Notes under the pieces: generated by a model
What the model saw: the letters and a program-made list of their open reading frames with translations, nothing else
Databases searched by the model: none
What the model was told of the DNA's origin: nothing
Program-made: the position numbers and the translations under genes
Source: Pedosphaera sp.
GTDB lineage: Bacteria > Verrucomicrobiota > Verrucomicrobiia > Limisphaerales > JADLHS01
Length of the DNA stretch: 64,000 nucleotides
Direction of reading: 5' to 3'
Assembly: GCA_009695195.1 (NCBI GenBank)
Contig: SIBJ01000012.1
Span: forward strand, 1-64,000
Part shown: positions 41,601-50,245 of the stretch, piece after piece
Layout: each line of letters starts with the position of its first letter
Position numbering within the stretch: position 1 is the first letter of the stretch

Positions 41601-42472
41601 GACAGCAACCGCTTCGCGCGCATTTCCGCCTCGGCCAAAAATGCCGAGAGCAACGGCGTCGTCTTCCCGCGCCACAACACCCCGATCACCGCCGGCGGAA
41701 ATCCCGGCAACGGCAGCGCGCGCACGTTCGCCGCCGGCGGCTTCTTCGGCACCGCCACCGCCACGCCGATCCCCAGCCCGCGCGCGACATACGTCTCCAC
41801 CAGATCAACCGAGCTCGCCTCGATGCCCGGAAACCATTCCACGTCCAGTTCGTGCAGCCGCGTCAAAAAATTCTTCGTGATCCCCGCGCCCGCCGGCAGA
41901 CAGATCAACGTGTCCTCGATCTTGTCCCGCTGCCACAACTGTTCGGGCGACGTGATCTTGCTGCTCTTCTCCACCAGCAACACCAGCGGCAGTTCGATCA
42001 GCACCAGCGAATTGATCCCCGGCGTCGGCTTCTTTTCGATCAACGTCACCACCACGTCCACTTCATCCTTCAGCAACAGACTTTCGAGTTGCGCCGGATA
42101 ACCCTCGCGCATCGAGGCCTTCAGTCCCGGATATTTATCCTTCATCGCCAGCATCAATTCCGGCAGATGATCGCGCAGGATCAGCGTCGAAGCCCCGATC
42201 CGCATCTGCTTCGCCTCGCCGCCCTGCAATTCCTCCGTCATCTTTTCGAGCCCCGAGAAAAACGGAAAAATGAACTGGTAAAGTTTTTCCCCCGGCGGCG
42301 AGAGCACGAACGGCCGCCGCTGGAACAACGTCACGCCGAGAAATTCCTCGAGCTGCGCCACCTGCGCGCTGACCGCCGGCTGCTGGATGCCGTACGGCAT
42401 GTGGCGCACCGCTTCCATGATGCCGCCATGCCGCGCGACGTAATAAAACAGTTCGAGATGATGGACATTCAT
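41597..42472 (-). CDS. LysR-type transcriptional regulator
   Basis: 291 residues from the ATG at 42472. N-terminal winged HTH (HHLELFYYVARHGGIMEAVRH, QPAVSAQVAQLEEFLGVTLFQ) and a LysR substrate-binding domain (MRIGASTLILRDHLPELML and onwards). The target is unknown. Coupling to the small frame before pilM suggests a regulatory link with the pilus cluster, although most LysR proteins control a divergent gene and none is divergent here. The ORF is open 27 bp further upstream, but MNVHHLELF is the normal family start. Confidence 0.85.
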   Translation of the reverse strand: MNVHHLELFYYVARHGGIMEAVRHMPYGIQQPAVSAQVAQLEEFLGVTLFQRRPFVLSPPGEKLYQFIFPFFSGLEKMTEELQGGEAKQMRIGASTLILRDHLPELMLAMKDKYPGLKASMREGYPAQLESLLLKDEVDVVVTLIEKKPTPGINSLVLIELPLVLLVEKSSKITSPEQLWQRDKIEDTLICLPAGAGITKNFLTRLHELDVEWFPGIEASSVDLVETYVARGLGIGVAVAVPKKPPAANVRALPLPGFPPAVIGVLWRGKTTPLLSAFLAEAEMRAKRLLS

Positions 42473-42651
42473 TGCGGTTCTCCCTTCCGCAATCCGCACT
42501 CCACACTCGGCGTTCGTTGGTTCAATGCGCGGGCTGTTCCGCAGCCCATGGAAGTTTTACCAGATTCCGCAAGTCCGGCAAGACCCGATGTTGATGCAAC
42601 TCTTCATGCGTCTCTAACAGCGTTTCAACGGCGGCAAGATTGATGATCGGT

Positions 42652-43050
42652 TCAGGAAACTTCGCGGTTCTCAGTGATCAACGTCAGGCCCGGAATGTTC
42701 TCAAAGTGTTTTCGATTGTGCGTCACCATTGGCAACTTGTGTCGCAACGCTGTCGCGGCAATCCATGAATCGTGAATGGCAATCGGGCGGTTACGGGAAG
42801 TCTTGCCGACAAGCTCTGCCCATGTCCAAGCCAGCGCATCGTCGTAAGGCAGCACCGTGTAGTTTTTCAGATACTGCATCAGGTCCTGCTTCTTCGTTTC
42901 ACCCCAGTTTCTCTCATAAGGCCACCGATAAAGTTCCGCAACCGTGATAAAGGAAATGAACAGAGTTTGTCCGGTCAAATGGGGCTCGTAAGCTTTTGCA
43001 CGAGTGTCCTTTTTGTAGAAAAACGAAACGATGTCCGTATCAACGAGCAT
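42652..43050 (-). CDS. PIN-domain ribonuclease (VapC-like toxin)
   Basis: 132 residues. Acidic residues of the PIN active site are present: LVDTDIVSFF (Asp5, in MLVDTD), ITVAELYRW (Glu), HDSWIAATAL (Asp) and a final VTHNRKHFENIPGL. This is the VapC pattern. The ATG at 43050 is the family start; upstream in-frame Met would add a basic tail. The gene starts 7 bp after the stop of a 322-residue protein that is not a normal VapB (about 80 residues). Either that larger protein is a new type of antitoxin, or the PIN protein works differently. Confidence 0.85.
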   Translation of the reverse strand: MLVDTDIVSFFYKKDTRAKAYEPHLTGQTLFISFITVAELYRWPYERNWGETKKQDLMQYLKNYTVLPYDDALAWTWAELVGKTSRNRPIAIHDSWIAATALRHKLPMVTHNRKHFENIPGLTLITENREVS

Positions 43051-43057
43051 GGCTTTT

Positions 43058-44026
43058 TCAGGTCTCCTCTTTCTCGCCGCGCCAGCTTTCAACCGCCTCG
43101 TCAAAGCCCTGCCAATCTTCTGGCTCGCCCGCGCCGTAGAGCGAAGCGATGTTCGTCACAGGCTGAACGCCCTGCCGACGCGCATATTCTGCTGCGGGCA
43201 AGTTTTCCCAGAAACTGTAACTCCACCCTGTTTCGTGCGCTGACACTGCGCCCGCCGGCTCTTCAATCGGCTCGATATCTGCAATCTCCAACCACCGTGG
43301 CTCTCCCGTCGAGTGATATTCCATCTTCCCGGTTACGCGAACGAATTGCCGGATGCACTCCTCAACCTCGGCGCTGAGATCTTCTGAGAATTTGCAGGTG
43401 ATGGGTGATCCGACCGGAGGATGAATTCGCAACTGGCGGCCCGTCTCTTTGAAATCCGCCATCAACAACCGGCCTTGCAACGTTTGCTGTTGCGCTTCCG
43501 GCTTCGCGATTCGTTGACGCACCTTTTCCTGTTTCGGCGGGTCATACACCGCTTTCACAACGCGGGGGCGGTGGTTCAAAGTGAACTCAACGCGTGACAC
43601 GCCCCGGTTGAACACACGACCAAAATCCCGCAGCTTCATCAAGACACCAAGATCGAAACCCAACGGCGCGGCTGCTGTGTCTTGTGCAACAGCTTCAATT
43701 CCGTTGAGCAACGCCCGGTAGGTCTGTTCGCCGAAGTCGGCGTTTTCGAGAGCCATTTGACCGTCGCTGCGTTCCAAATGCGCCACTGCGGCGGGACTGC
43801 CTTCTGTGAATGCAATGAGGTCGAGCGACAGTGCAACATGGAGATCGGTTGGTCGTCGCCCCGGTGAGGCACTGGGTGTGTGTTGCAATGCGAGGGCAAC
43901 GCGTTGCGCGCAGACGGAGAATTCCCGCGCAGCTTGGATGAAATCATCCAGCCGCATCCGGCCCGGCTTTACGCCTGGACCTTCAAACCGGATTGTAAGG
44001 TAAGCATTTCGTGTGTCCTCACTCAT
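43058..44026 (-). CDS. Unrecognised 322-residue partner of the PIN protein
   Basis: 322 residues, soluble, no membrane segment. N-terminus MSEDTRNAYLTIRFEGPG, then MRLDDFIQAAREFSVCAQRVAL, HVALSLDLIAFTEGSPAAVAHLE and a C-terminal segment MEYHSTGEPRWLEIADIEPIEEP. I do not recognise a domain. A beta-rich half (about 200-270, KETGRQLRIHPPVGSPITCKF) follows the helical N-terminal half. Ribosome-binding site AAAGGCAAAGTC before the start. Tight spacing to the PIN gene (7 bp) suggests a toxin-antitoxin-like pair or a larger RNA-processing unit. Confidence 0.75.
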   Translation of the reverse strand: MSEDTRNAYLTIRFEGPGVKPGRMRLDDFIQAAREFSVCAQRVALALQHTPSASPGRRPTDLHVALSLDLIAFTEGSPAAVAHLERSDGQMALENADFGEQTYRALLNGIEAVAQDTAAAPLGFDLGVLMKLRDFGRVFNRGVSRVEFTLNHRPRVVKAVYDPPKQEKVRQRIAKPEAQQQTLQGRLLMADFKETGRQLRIHPPVGSPITCKFSEDLSAEVEECIRQFVRVTGKMEYHSTGEPRWLEIADIEPIEEPAGAVSAHETGWSYSFWENLPAAEYARRQGVQPVTNIASLYGAGEPEDWQGFDEAVESWRGEKEET

Positions 44027-44046
44027 GACTTTGCCTTTCTAAAGGT

Positions 44047-44169
44047 TCACTTCATTGGTGCTGCTTGTGTCACATTCCGCACGAACTCGGTCTTGATCTG
44101 CGAAAGCGGATGATGATTGGCGGGGCCGTAGCGGATCGGCTGGAGATTTTTGTTTGTGTTTTCTATCAT
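44047..44169 (-). CDS. Possible 40-residue protein heading the PIN operon
   Basis: ATG 44169 opens a frame of 40 residues starting MIENTNKNLQPIRYG and ending VTQAAPMK before a TGA at 44047. It lies 20 bp upstream of the 322-residue gene on the same strand. The amino-acid composition looks protein-like (Asn, Ile, Lys, unusual for random GC-rich frames here). No ribosome-binding site is obvious. No family recognised. Confidence 0.4.
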   Translation of the reverse strand: MIENTNKNLQPIRYGPANHHPLSQIKTEFVRNVTQAAPMK

Positions 44170-44298
44170 CGCGGTTGGCGGCGAGAGTAACGAAGGGAGT
44201 GGCGGTTGCAAACACGGAGTTTATTACCGCGGCAAAGAAACCATTGACCGGCGCGCGCTGGCTTTCTTAAAGTCCCGCCGCCCAAGCGGGCGCAGCGA

Positions 44299-46203
44299 AT
44301 GTCGTTTCTCCCCGCAGTCAAATGGTGGCTCTGGTTGTCCGTCCTCGCGAGTCTCGCGGGCTGGCTGCTCTCGCTCGTCGGGGTCCTGAACCTTTACGGC
44401 TACCTCGGAGTCGCCGTGGTGGCCGGGTTCGTGTTGTTGGAAGCCTGCAACCGGCGCGCCGTGAAGTTGTCCCTCGGCCCGTGGCGCTGGAGAAAGGTTC
44501 GCCGCCGCTTCGCCCGTCCGTTCCCGCTGATGTTCGCCGCGCTGGCCGTGCTCGTGTTCCTCGGCGGCGCGCTGTATCCGCCGACGAATCACACCGGCCT
44601 GAGCTATCGCATCCCGCGCGTGCTCCATTGGCTGCAAGCCGAGGAGTGGCACTGGATCTTCACCCCCAACAACCGCCTCAACACCCGCGCCTGCGGCATC
44701 GAATGGCTTTCCGCTCCGATCCTGTTGCTCACGAAATCGGATCGCGGATTGTTCCTGCTGAACTTCATTCCGTTTCTGCTGCTGCCCGGCGTGCTGTTCA
44801 GCATGTTGACGCGGCTCGGTGTGCGCGGGCGCGTCGCGTGGCAATGGATGTGGCTCATGCCGACCGGCTACGTTTTTTTGCTGCAAGCCGGCAGCGCGGG
44901 CAACGACGCCTATCCCGTCGTGTACGCGCTCGCGGCGATGGACTTCGCGGCGCGCGCGTGGACCTCGCGGCGCGCGAGCGATGTCTGGCATTCGTTGCTC
45001 GCCATCGCATTGCTCGGCGGCGCGAAGGCGAGCAATCTCCCGCTCACCTTGCCGTGGCTCGTGCTCGTGCTTCCGCTGTGGAGGCTGCTGAAAGAAAAAC
45101 CGGTCGGCACGGCGCGCGTGGTTTTCTTCGCCGCGCTGGTTTCCATTTTGCCAACGATTTATTTGAACCTCACGCACTGCGGCAATTGGTCCGGGTTGAA
45201 TCTCGAACGCCCGGGGATGGACATGAAGAATCCCGTCGTCGGCGTCTGGGGCAACGCGCTGTTGCTGCTCGTGAACAATCTTTGCCCGCCGTTCTTTCCG
45301 TTCGCCGGCTGGTGGAATCAGCACGCACTCCAAGTTTTGCCCGGCGCGCTCGCGCGACCGCTCGTCACCAATTTCGAGGACGGCTTCCATTTCCTCTGGG
45401 AACTGGCGACGGAAGATTGGGCCGGCCTCGGTCCCGGCGTGACCGTGTTGATGATCATCGCCGCGCTGTGGGCGTTCACAAAAGTCCAAAGTCCAAAGTC
45501 AGAAGTCCGCGCGTATGGCGACTTTAGACTTTGGACTTTGGACTTTAGACTGGCGCGGATCGCGCCCTGGGTCGCGCTGCTGGCGTTCTGCGCCAAGTCG
45601 GGCATGGTCACGGCGGCGCGCTTGATCGCGCCGTACTATCCCCTGCTGTTGCCGCTGCTGCTCGTGGGCGCGGAGCAATCCGCGCTCGTGCGCCGGCGCT
45701 GGTGGCGCGCGCTGGCGTGTGCGGTGTTCATCGTGGCGTTCGCCGTTTTGATCGTGACGCCCGCGCGCCCGCTCTGGCCCGCGAAAACCATCCTCGCAAA
45801 ACTGGTGGAGATGAAGCCGGACAATCGCCTGCTCACGCGCGCGCTCACGACGTATCGCGTTTACTCGATCCGTTCCGATGCGCTGGCGGAACTCCGCGCG
45901 GCGCTCCCGGCGGATTTGAAAATCGTCGGCTTTATCGGCGCGCCCGATGACCTGGACATTTCCTTCTGGCGGCCGTACGGCCTGCGCCGCGTCGAACAAA
46001 TTTCGCGCACCGCGCCGCCGGAAGAATTTCGCGCGCGCAAAATCCGATACGCCGTCGTCAGCGGCCTGCTCTTCGATCTGGAAAAGGAATCCTTCAACGA
46101 ATGGCTGGCGCGCCTGAAAGCCGAAGTGGTCACGAGCGCGACGGTCACGGTGGCCGTTTCCGCCGGCCCGCAGAAATGGTACGTGGTGCGGTTCAAGGAC
46201 TGA
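44299..46203 (+). CDS. Membrane glycosyltransferase-like protein
   Basis: 634 residues with about 11 membrane segments and a soluble C-terminal domain (about 530-634). The layout is that of GT-C-type enzymes: short first loop, and a loop after the second to third helix (YPPTNHTGLSYRIPRVLHWLQAEEWHWI) with aromatic residues. No DxD-type motif is certain. Such proteins transfer lipid-linked sugars at the membrane. Between 390 and 425, an insert encoded by inverted heptamer arrays (VQSPKSEVRAYGDFRLWTLDF) lies in a loop. Gene on its own, 272 bp from the PIN operon, divergent. Confidence 0.65.
   Translation: MSFLPAVKWWLWLSVLASLAGWLLSLVGVLNLYGYLGVAVVAGFVLLEACNRRAVKLSLGPWRWRKVRRRFARPFPLMFAALAVLVFLGGALYPPTNHTGLSYRIPRVLHWLQAEEWHWIFTPNNRLNTRACGIEWLSAPILLLTKSDRGLFLLNFIPFLLLPGVLFSMLTRLGVRGRVAWQWMWLMPTGYVFLLQAGSAGNDAYPVVYALAAMDFAARAWTSRRASDVWHSLLAIALLGGAKASNLPLTLPWLVLVLPLWRLLKEKPVGTARVVFFAALVSILPTIYLNLTHCGNWSGLNLERPGMDMKNPVVGVWGNALLLLVNNLCPPFFPFAGWWNQHALQVLPGALARPLVTNFEDGFHFLWELATEDWAGLGPGVTVLMIIAALWAFTKVQSPKSEVRAYGDFRLWTLDFRLARIAPWVALLAFCAKSGMVTAARLIAPYYPLLLPLLLVGAEQSALVRRRWWRALACAVFIVAFAVLIVTPARPLWPAKTILAKLVEMKPDNRLLTRALTTYRVYSIRSDALAELRAALPADLKIVGFIGAPDDLDISFWRPYGLRRVEQISRTAPPEEFRARKIRYAVVSGLLFDLEKESFNEWLARLKAEVVTSATVTVAVSAGPQKWYVVRFKD
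45481..45548. repeat. Inverted pair of AAAGTCC heptamer arrays
   Basis: Four tandem units on each side: AAAGTCC twice, AAAGTCA, GAAGTCC, then after 12 bp ACTTTAG, ACTTTGG twice and ACTTTAG. Inside the coding sequence of the glycosyltransferase-like gene. They can form a hairpin. Confidence 0.85.
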
Positions 46204-46204
46204 A

Positions 46205-46290
46205 CCGGCGCGCGGCGTTCACGCCGCTTCCGGGTCCGAACTGGATCGGCGCCTCCACGCCCACGTCGCGGCGGGACGTGGCGTGGAGGA
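46205..46290. repeat. Palindromic repeats between genes
   Basis: GCGGCGTTCACGCCGC (same motif as at 51681 and 56449) followed by CCTCCACGCCCACGTC and its near-perfect inverted copy ending GCGTGGAGG. Confidence 0.6.
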
Positions 46291-46545
46291 AATCTACAAA
46301 CTGGAAGCCGGCGACTCGATTCTGCGCCCGCGCATCGAGCGCTGGGCGAACGACCACCCGCGGGCCGCGCGCCCGGATCGTGCGCGGCTTAAATATCGCG
46401 ACACGAGGCTGCCGGATTTTTTCGGGTTCTCGCGCATTGATTCGTCCGTGAAGCTCGCCGGCGTGTGCGTCGGCGCGGACAAGCTCGGCCATTTCTTTCT
46501 GCAAAGCTGGGAATGTTACGTCATCGCCGAGCGCGAAGTTGCGGG
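46283..46545 (+). pseudogene. Truncated gene fragment
   Basis: The frame from GTG 46283 reads VEEIYKLEAGDSILRPRIERW, DTRLPDFFGFSRID and GADKLGHFFLQSWECYVIAER, which looks like real protein and resembles families with a DKLGHFF motif in membrane-associated proteins. After about 85 residues the likeness stops and the frame runs on without coding character. The start overlaps a palindromic repeat, so both ends may be lost. Confidence 0.45.
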
Positions 46546-46640
46546 AAATTCCGGCTCGCGTTCGGACGGAGAATCGTTCACAACCCGGGCGTCAAGTCGC
46601 CGCCGCGGTTCGGTGAATTCCGTGCGACCTGAAAATCCTG

Positions 46641-47537
46641 ATGCAAGCCATAAAATCCATCGCCGCCGCTGCGGTCGCGTTTTCCGTCCTCTTCACATTC
46701 AGCGGCCCCGCACCGGCGCAGTCTGCGTCGGGCTCTCCCCAACTCGTCGGCATCGCCAAATTTCCGCAACACTCGTACGCCTTGCTTGAGGTCCCGATAC
46801 CTCAAACGGGAAATGCCTCGGCCGAGACGATGATTTTGAGCGAGGGTGAACGACAGAAGTATGTGGAGGTGGTTTCCATCAACATCACGCAACGAAGCGT
46901 GGGACTGGTTTACCACGGCAGCAACGTGGTGGTAAGCCTAGGCTCGGCGGTGCCTCCGAGTAATTCCGCCACCGCAAACGAGATTGATCTGACGAATGCG
47001 TCGTTTCGGGCGACACTCCAATTGTTCGCGAAAGTCTCCAACCGGACTCTGCTGCTACGCCCTGGATTACCCGAGCCAAATTTCGCCATCCGTGCTTCGG
47101 TCGTTGATTCTGAATCAACGATCCAAGTGTTCGTCACGGCTTTGGCCGATCAGGGAATCGCAGCCATCAACGACGGAGAGAAATTCGTGATGATCGTTCC
47201 GAAGTCAGCGGCGGCGACCGCCCAGCCGCGCTCGGATCAAATCTTGATTCCACCGGGCGATGCAGGCGCGTCCACCAATCTGATTCCCGCCGGGATGATG
47301 GTTATGAATGGGACCGATTGCTGGCAGATGGCGCCGACCTATGCCGCCTTGATGGACCGCAAATTGGATCTGGCCAGCCGGACGTTGCCCATGCAGCCGT
47401 TCTTTTTCCGCAATCAAACGGCGCTGACCCGGCCTGAATTCATCTACGCCTTTGAAGTAATGTTCGCCTGGCGCGGCTACAAGCTCGTGCCGGTGGATGA
47501 CAAACTGGCGAAGCTGACGCGTATCGAAACGAAATAA
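46641..47537 (+). CDS. Secreted protein with STN/secretin-like domain
   Basis: 298 residues. Signal peptide (AIKSIAAAAVAFSVLFTFSG) and an STN/N0-like middle domain (about 115-185: IDLTNASFRATLQLFAKVSNRTLLL and VFVTALADQGIAAINDGEKFVM). The C-terminal part (RPEFIYAFEVMFAWRGYKLVP) repeats this type of fold. N0/STN domains are found in secretins and TonB-dependent receptors; here there is no pore domain, so it may be a periplasmic binding partner. Neighbours are small membrane proteins of unknown role. Confidence 0.65.
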   Translation: MQAIKSIAAAAVAFSVLFTFSGPAPAQSASGSPQLVGIAKFPQHSYALLEVPIPQTGNASAETMILSEGERQKYVEVVSINITQRSVGLVYHGSNVVVSLGSAVPPSNSATANEIDLTNASFRATLQLFAKVSNRTLLLRPGLPEPNFAIRASVVDSESTIQVFVTALADQGIAAINDGEKFVMIVPKSAAATAQPRSDQILIPPGDAGASTNLIPAGMMVMNGTDCWQMAPTYAALMDRKLDLASRTLPMQPFFFRNQTALTRPEFIYAFEVMFAWRGYKLVPVDDKLAKLTRIETK

Positions 47538-47561
47538 AATTTTAACCATCGCCGTGGAACT

Positions 47562-47810
47562 GTGAACGCAAAACCCACCGTCTGCCCGAACTGCGGAGCC
47601 GTGGTCTTGTTCGTCCCCGCCGGCTCGTGGTCGCGCTGCCCGGAATGTGGCGGGGCTTATGGCGGCGATAGCGCGCCATCCGGTGATTCGAACCCGATGA
47701 TGAGCGTGATCAAAGTCATCTGCTGGGTGATGATCGTGATGATGGCCATCGTTGGCGTCGGCGTGGCGGTGATGTTTGTCGGTTGCCTGGCGGCGATCAG
47801 CAAATTCTGA
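47562..47810 (+). CDS. Small zinc-ribbon membrane protein
   Basis: 82 residues, GTG start. A zinc ribbon (CPNCGAV, CPECGGA, about 8-32) precedes one or two membrane segments (VIKVICWVMIVMMAIVGVGVAVMFVGCL). Function unknown. It lies 24 bp after the STN gene and 34 bp before the next membrane protein. Confidence 0.7.
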   Translation: MNAKPTVCPNCGAVVLFVPAGSWSRCPECGGAYGGDSAPSGDSNPMMSVIKVICWVMIVMMAIVGVGVAVMFVGCLAAISKF

Positions 47811-47844
47811 TGACCGCGAACTCGATACCAAACAAAAACAAACC

Positions 47845-48246
47845 ATGAAACTCTCCCTCCTCCGCGGCCTGCTGATCCTCGACGCGGCCGTTTTGTTTCT
47901 GCTCGGCGCGCTGCTGATCTTCGCGCCCGCGCAGGTCGAGCGCGCCTTCCACTTTCAGGACCTTCCAGCCGCCGTCGGCTACATGATCGGCCTGTGGGGT
48001 TGCGTGTTCGCCACGCTCGGCCTCGGTTACGTCGTCGCGGCGACCAATCCGATCCGCCATCTCGCGTGGGTCCAAGTCGGCATCGCGCGCGGCGCGTTGG
48101 AGTGCTTGCTCGGCGTCTTCTATCTCGCGCGCGGCGTGGTCACGTTTCAGCAAGCCGGCTTCGGCATCATCGTCGCGGGCGCGATGGCACTCGCGTATCT
48201 GGCGTTGTATCCGCGAACACCATCAGCCGCGCCGGTTGTGAAGTGA
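47845..48246 (+). CDS. Four-helix membrane protein
   Basis: 133 residues, four predicted helices (LLRGLLILDAAVLFLLGALLI, GYMIGLWGCVFATLGLGYVV, ARGALECLLGVFYLA, AGFGIIVAGAMALAYLAL). No family identified. The ATG at 47845 opens directly on the first helix. Followed by another zinc-ribbon membrane gene after 19 bp. Confidence 0.75.
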   Translation: MKLSLLRGLLILDAAVLFLLGALLIFAPAQVERAFHFQDLPAAVGYMIGLWGCVFATLGLGYVVAATNPIRHLAWVQVGIARGALECLLGVFYLARGVVTFQQAGFGIIVAGAMALAYLALYPRTPSAAPVVK

Positions 48247-48265
48247 AACAATCCAATCCGGCCAA

Positions 48266-48655
48266 ATGAACCACTGCCCTGCTTGCAAAAAAGAAATCAC
48301 GCCCGGCGCGGGTGATGAATCACAATCTTGTCCGCATTGCGGTTTCGCGCTGGTGGCGCGGGATCAGCAGCGACCGCTGAACGGCTGGATCTTTTTTCCG
48401 TTGCTGCTGGCGCCACCGGTCATCGGACTGCTTGGCGCGCTGGCGAGAATCGAGGCCCTTGCCATCGGCGGGCCGGTCTTTGGCGGCGGCTTGGCGGGAA
48501 TCGTTTGCGGCATCATGCTCGCGCGCCGGGTGGGACGCATGCCTGGGATGCAAGTCGCGCTCGCGTTTCTGTTCGTGCCGTTGCTGGGGTTCGTCAGCTT
48601 CATCCTCGGCTTCTTCGGCTGCATGTTGGGCGGGTTTCAGATCAACATGCGCTGA
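48266..48655 (+). CDS. Zinc-ribbon membrane protein
   Basis: 129 residues. An N-terminal zinc ribbon (CPACKKE ... CPHCGFA) and three or four membrane helices (GWIFFPLLLAPPVIGLLGAL, GGPVFGGGLAGIVCGIML, VALAFLFVPLLGFVSFILGFF). Similar in plan to the gene at 47562. Followed closely by the radical-SAM gene (17 bp). Confidence 0.75.
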   Translation: MNHCPACKKEITPGAGDESQSCPHCGFALVARDQQRPLNGWIFFPLLLAPPVIGLLGALARIEALAIGGPVFGGGLAGIVCGIMLARRVGRMPGMQVALAFLFVPLLGFVSFILGFFGCMLGGFQINMR

Positions 48656-48672
48656 GCAATCACAAGAGAACT

Positions 48673-50244
48673 GTGCAACCGATCGCTGCGCCATTCACGC
48701 TCGAAGACGAACTGCTCAAGTGCACCACGTCGCGCTGCCCGGTTTGCCACGCGCCGTGTCCGGCGGAGGTCTGGCGCACGGGCGGGATTCCATCGAAAGT
48801 TTTTCTCAAGCGCACCTGCCCCGAACACGGCGAAGCCAGCGTGTGCATCGCATCCGACGCGCGATTTTACTGGCTGGCGAAAGGCAAGGCGGAGAATGCG
48901 TGTTGCGGCTCGCGCCGCAGCGCGCCCGTCCCGGGCGCAGCAATGTCGGAAGGCAAACGGGCTCTCGGATTTCCCGAGGCGCCGCCGCAATCGGACGTTG
49001 CTGCGCCCGGGGAAGGGGGCACTCCGCCGTCATTGGTTTGCGGCTCCGCCGACGGCTCGAACACCGGCACGCTCGGCCGCAATGCCGAGCCGGGCGACGC
49101 CATCGGCGTCATGGAAAAACTTTCCACCTGCCTCGCGCTCATCGAGATCGTCAACTCGTGCAATCTCGCGTGCCCGACGTGTTACGCGGATTCGCCCGTG
49201 GGCGCCGGCAGCAAAGTGGACGCCGTGCCGCTCGTGGATTTGCAGCGCCGCATCCAGGGCGTGATTGATCGCAAGGGCGGCATCGAGATTCTCCAACTCT
49301 CCGGCGGCGAACCAACGTTGCACCCGCAATTCTTCGAGCTGCTCAGCTGGCTGCACGCGAATCCGGGAATTGATTACGTGCTGCTGAACACGAACGGCGT
49401 CCGCGTCGCGCAGGACGACGCTTTCGCGCGCGAACTCGGCACGACGTTTCGTTACGGAAAGTTTCAGCTCTACATCCAGTTCGACGGCCCGCAGGATGCC
49501 GGGCAACATTTCCTGCGCGGCGCGGACTTGCGCGCCACGCGCGAGCGTTGCCTCGAACGGTGTCGCGAAATGAAAATCCCCGTCACGCTCGCAATGACCG
49601 TGACGCCGGAGAATCTGCCGTTCCTCTGGGACGCGATTGAATTCGGCCTGCGCTGGTCGAATGTGCGCGGGATTGCGTTTCAACCGATGTTTGGGAGCGG
49701 GCGGATTCCGGTAGGGACGCGTTCCACCGCGTCCCAAACTTCTTTCGGAAAAGATGGGGACGCGGTGGAACGCGTCCCTACCCATGAGCGATTGAACACC
49801 GCCGACATCATCGTCGCTGCCGTTGAACAATCGTCGGGCAAACTGCGCTTCGAGGATTTCACGCCGCTGCCGTGCGGCGATCCGAATTGCGCGACCATCG
49901 GCTACCTGCTCAAAGTTGGCGGGCAGGTGCGTTCGGTGAGCGACTTCATTGACTTCACGCGCGTGCAGGATTTTCTTGGCACGAAGGTGCGCTACAAACT
50001 GGAAGACCTGATGAAATGCGGCTGCGACTCCGAACCACTCGGCGATCTGCTCAGGCAATTCGAGCTGGACGAATCGCACACATTCCGGCTATTCATCAAG
50101 CCGTTCATGGATGCTGCGACGTGGGACGAAGACCGCATTGACCGCTGCTGCACGCACGTCATCAGGCCCGATGGAAAACTGGATTCGTTTTGCCGGTACT
50201 ACTCGGGCTTTGCGGACTGCAATACTAAAGGATCAATTATTTAG
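48673..50244 (+). CDS. Radical-SAM protein resembling the tetraether-lipid-synthase (Tes/MJ0619) family
   Basis: 523 residues from GTG 48673 (ribosome-binding site AAGAGAA). The N-terminus has a rubredoxin-like cysteine set (SRCPVCHAPCPAEVW ... TCPEHGE, about 17-55), then the radical-SAM cluster CNLACPTC (Cys163, 167, 170), with SGGEPTLHPQFFELL after it. The C-terminus has further cysteines (CGCDSEPLG; CCTHVIRPDGKLDSFCRYY). N-terminal CPxC/CPEHG plus a C-terminal FC-Y motif is what I remember of the archaeal and bacterial Tes family, which couples lipid tails. Substrate not provable here. Two palindromic elements are in frame: 48923-49020 (before the cluster) and 49710-49782. Confidence 0.75.
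   Translation: MQPIAAPFTLEDELLKCTTSRCPVCHAPCPAEVWRTGGIPSKVFLKRTCPEHGEASVCIASDARFYWLAKGKAENACCGSRRSAPVPGAAMSEGKRALGFPEAPPQSDVAAPGEGGTPPSLVCGSADGSNTGTLGRNAEPGDAIGVMEKLSTCLALIEIVNSCNLACPTCYADSPVGAGSKVDAVPLVDLQRRIQGVIDRKGGIEILQLSGGEPTLHPQFFELLSWLHANPGIDYVLLNTNGVRVAQDDAFARELGTTFRYGKFQLYIQFDGPQDAGQHFLRGADLRATRERCLERCREMKIPVTLAMTVTPENLPFLWDAIEFGLRWSNVRGIAFQPMFGSGRIPVGTRSTASQTSFGKDGDAVERVPTHERLNTADIIVAAVEQSSGKLRFEDFTPLPCGDPNCATIGYLLKVGGQVRSVSDFIDFTRVQDFLGTKVRYKLEDLMKCGCDSEPLGDLLRQFELDESHTFRLFIKPFMDAATWDEDRIDRCCTHVIRPDGKLDSFCRYYSGFADCNTKGSII
48923..49020. repeat. In-frame palindromic element in the radical-SAM gene, copy A
   Basis: GCCCGTCCCGGGCGCAGCAATG and, 40 bp on, GACGTTGCTGCGCCCGGGG: imperfect inverted repeat encoding Ala/Pro/Gly-rich residues just before the radical-SAM domain. 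Confidence 0.65.
49710..49782. repeat. In-frame palindromic element in the radical-SAM gene, copy B
   Basis: A perfect 26-bp inverted repeat (GGTAGGGACGCGTTCCACCG ... its exact complement at 49757-49782) with a 21-bp centre. It adds VGTRSTASQTSFGKDGDAVE to the protein. Confidence 0.9.
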
Positions 50245-50245
50245 C

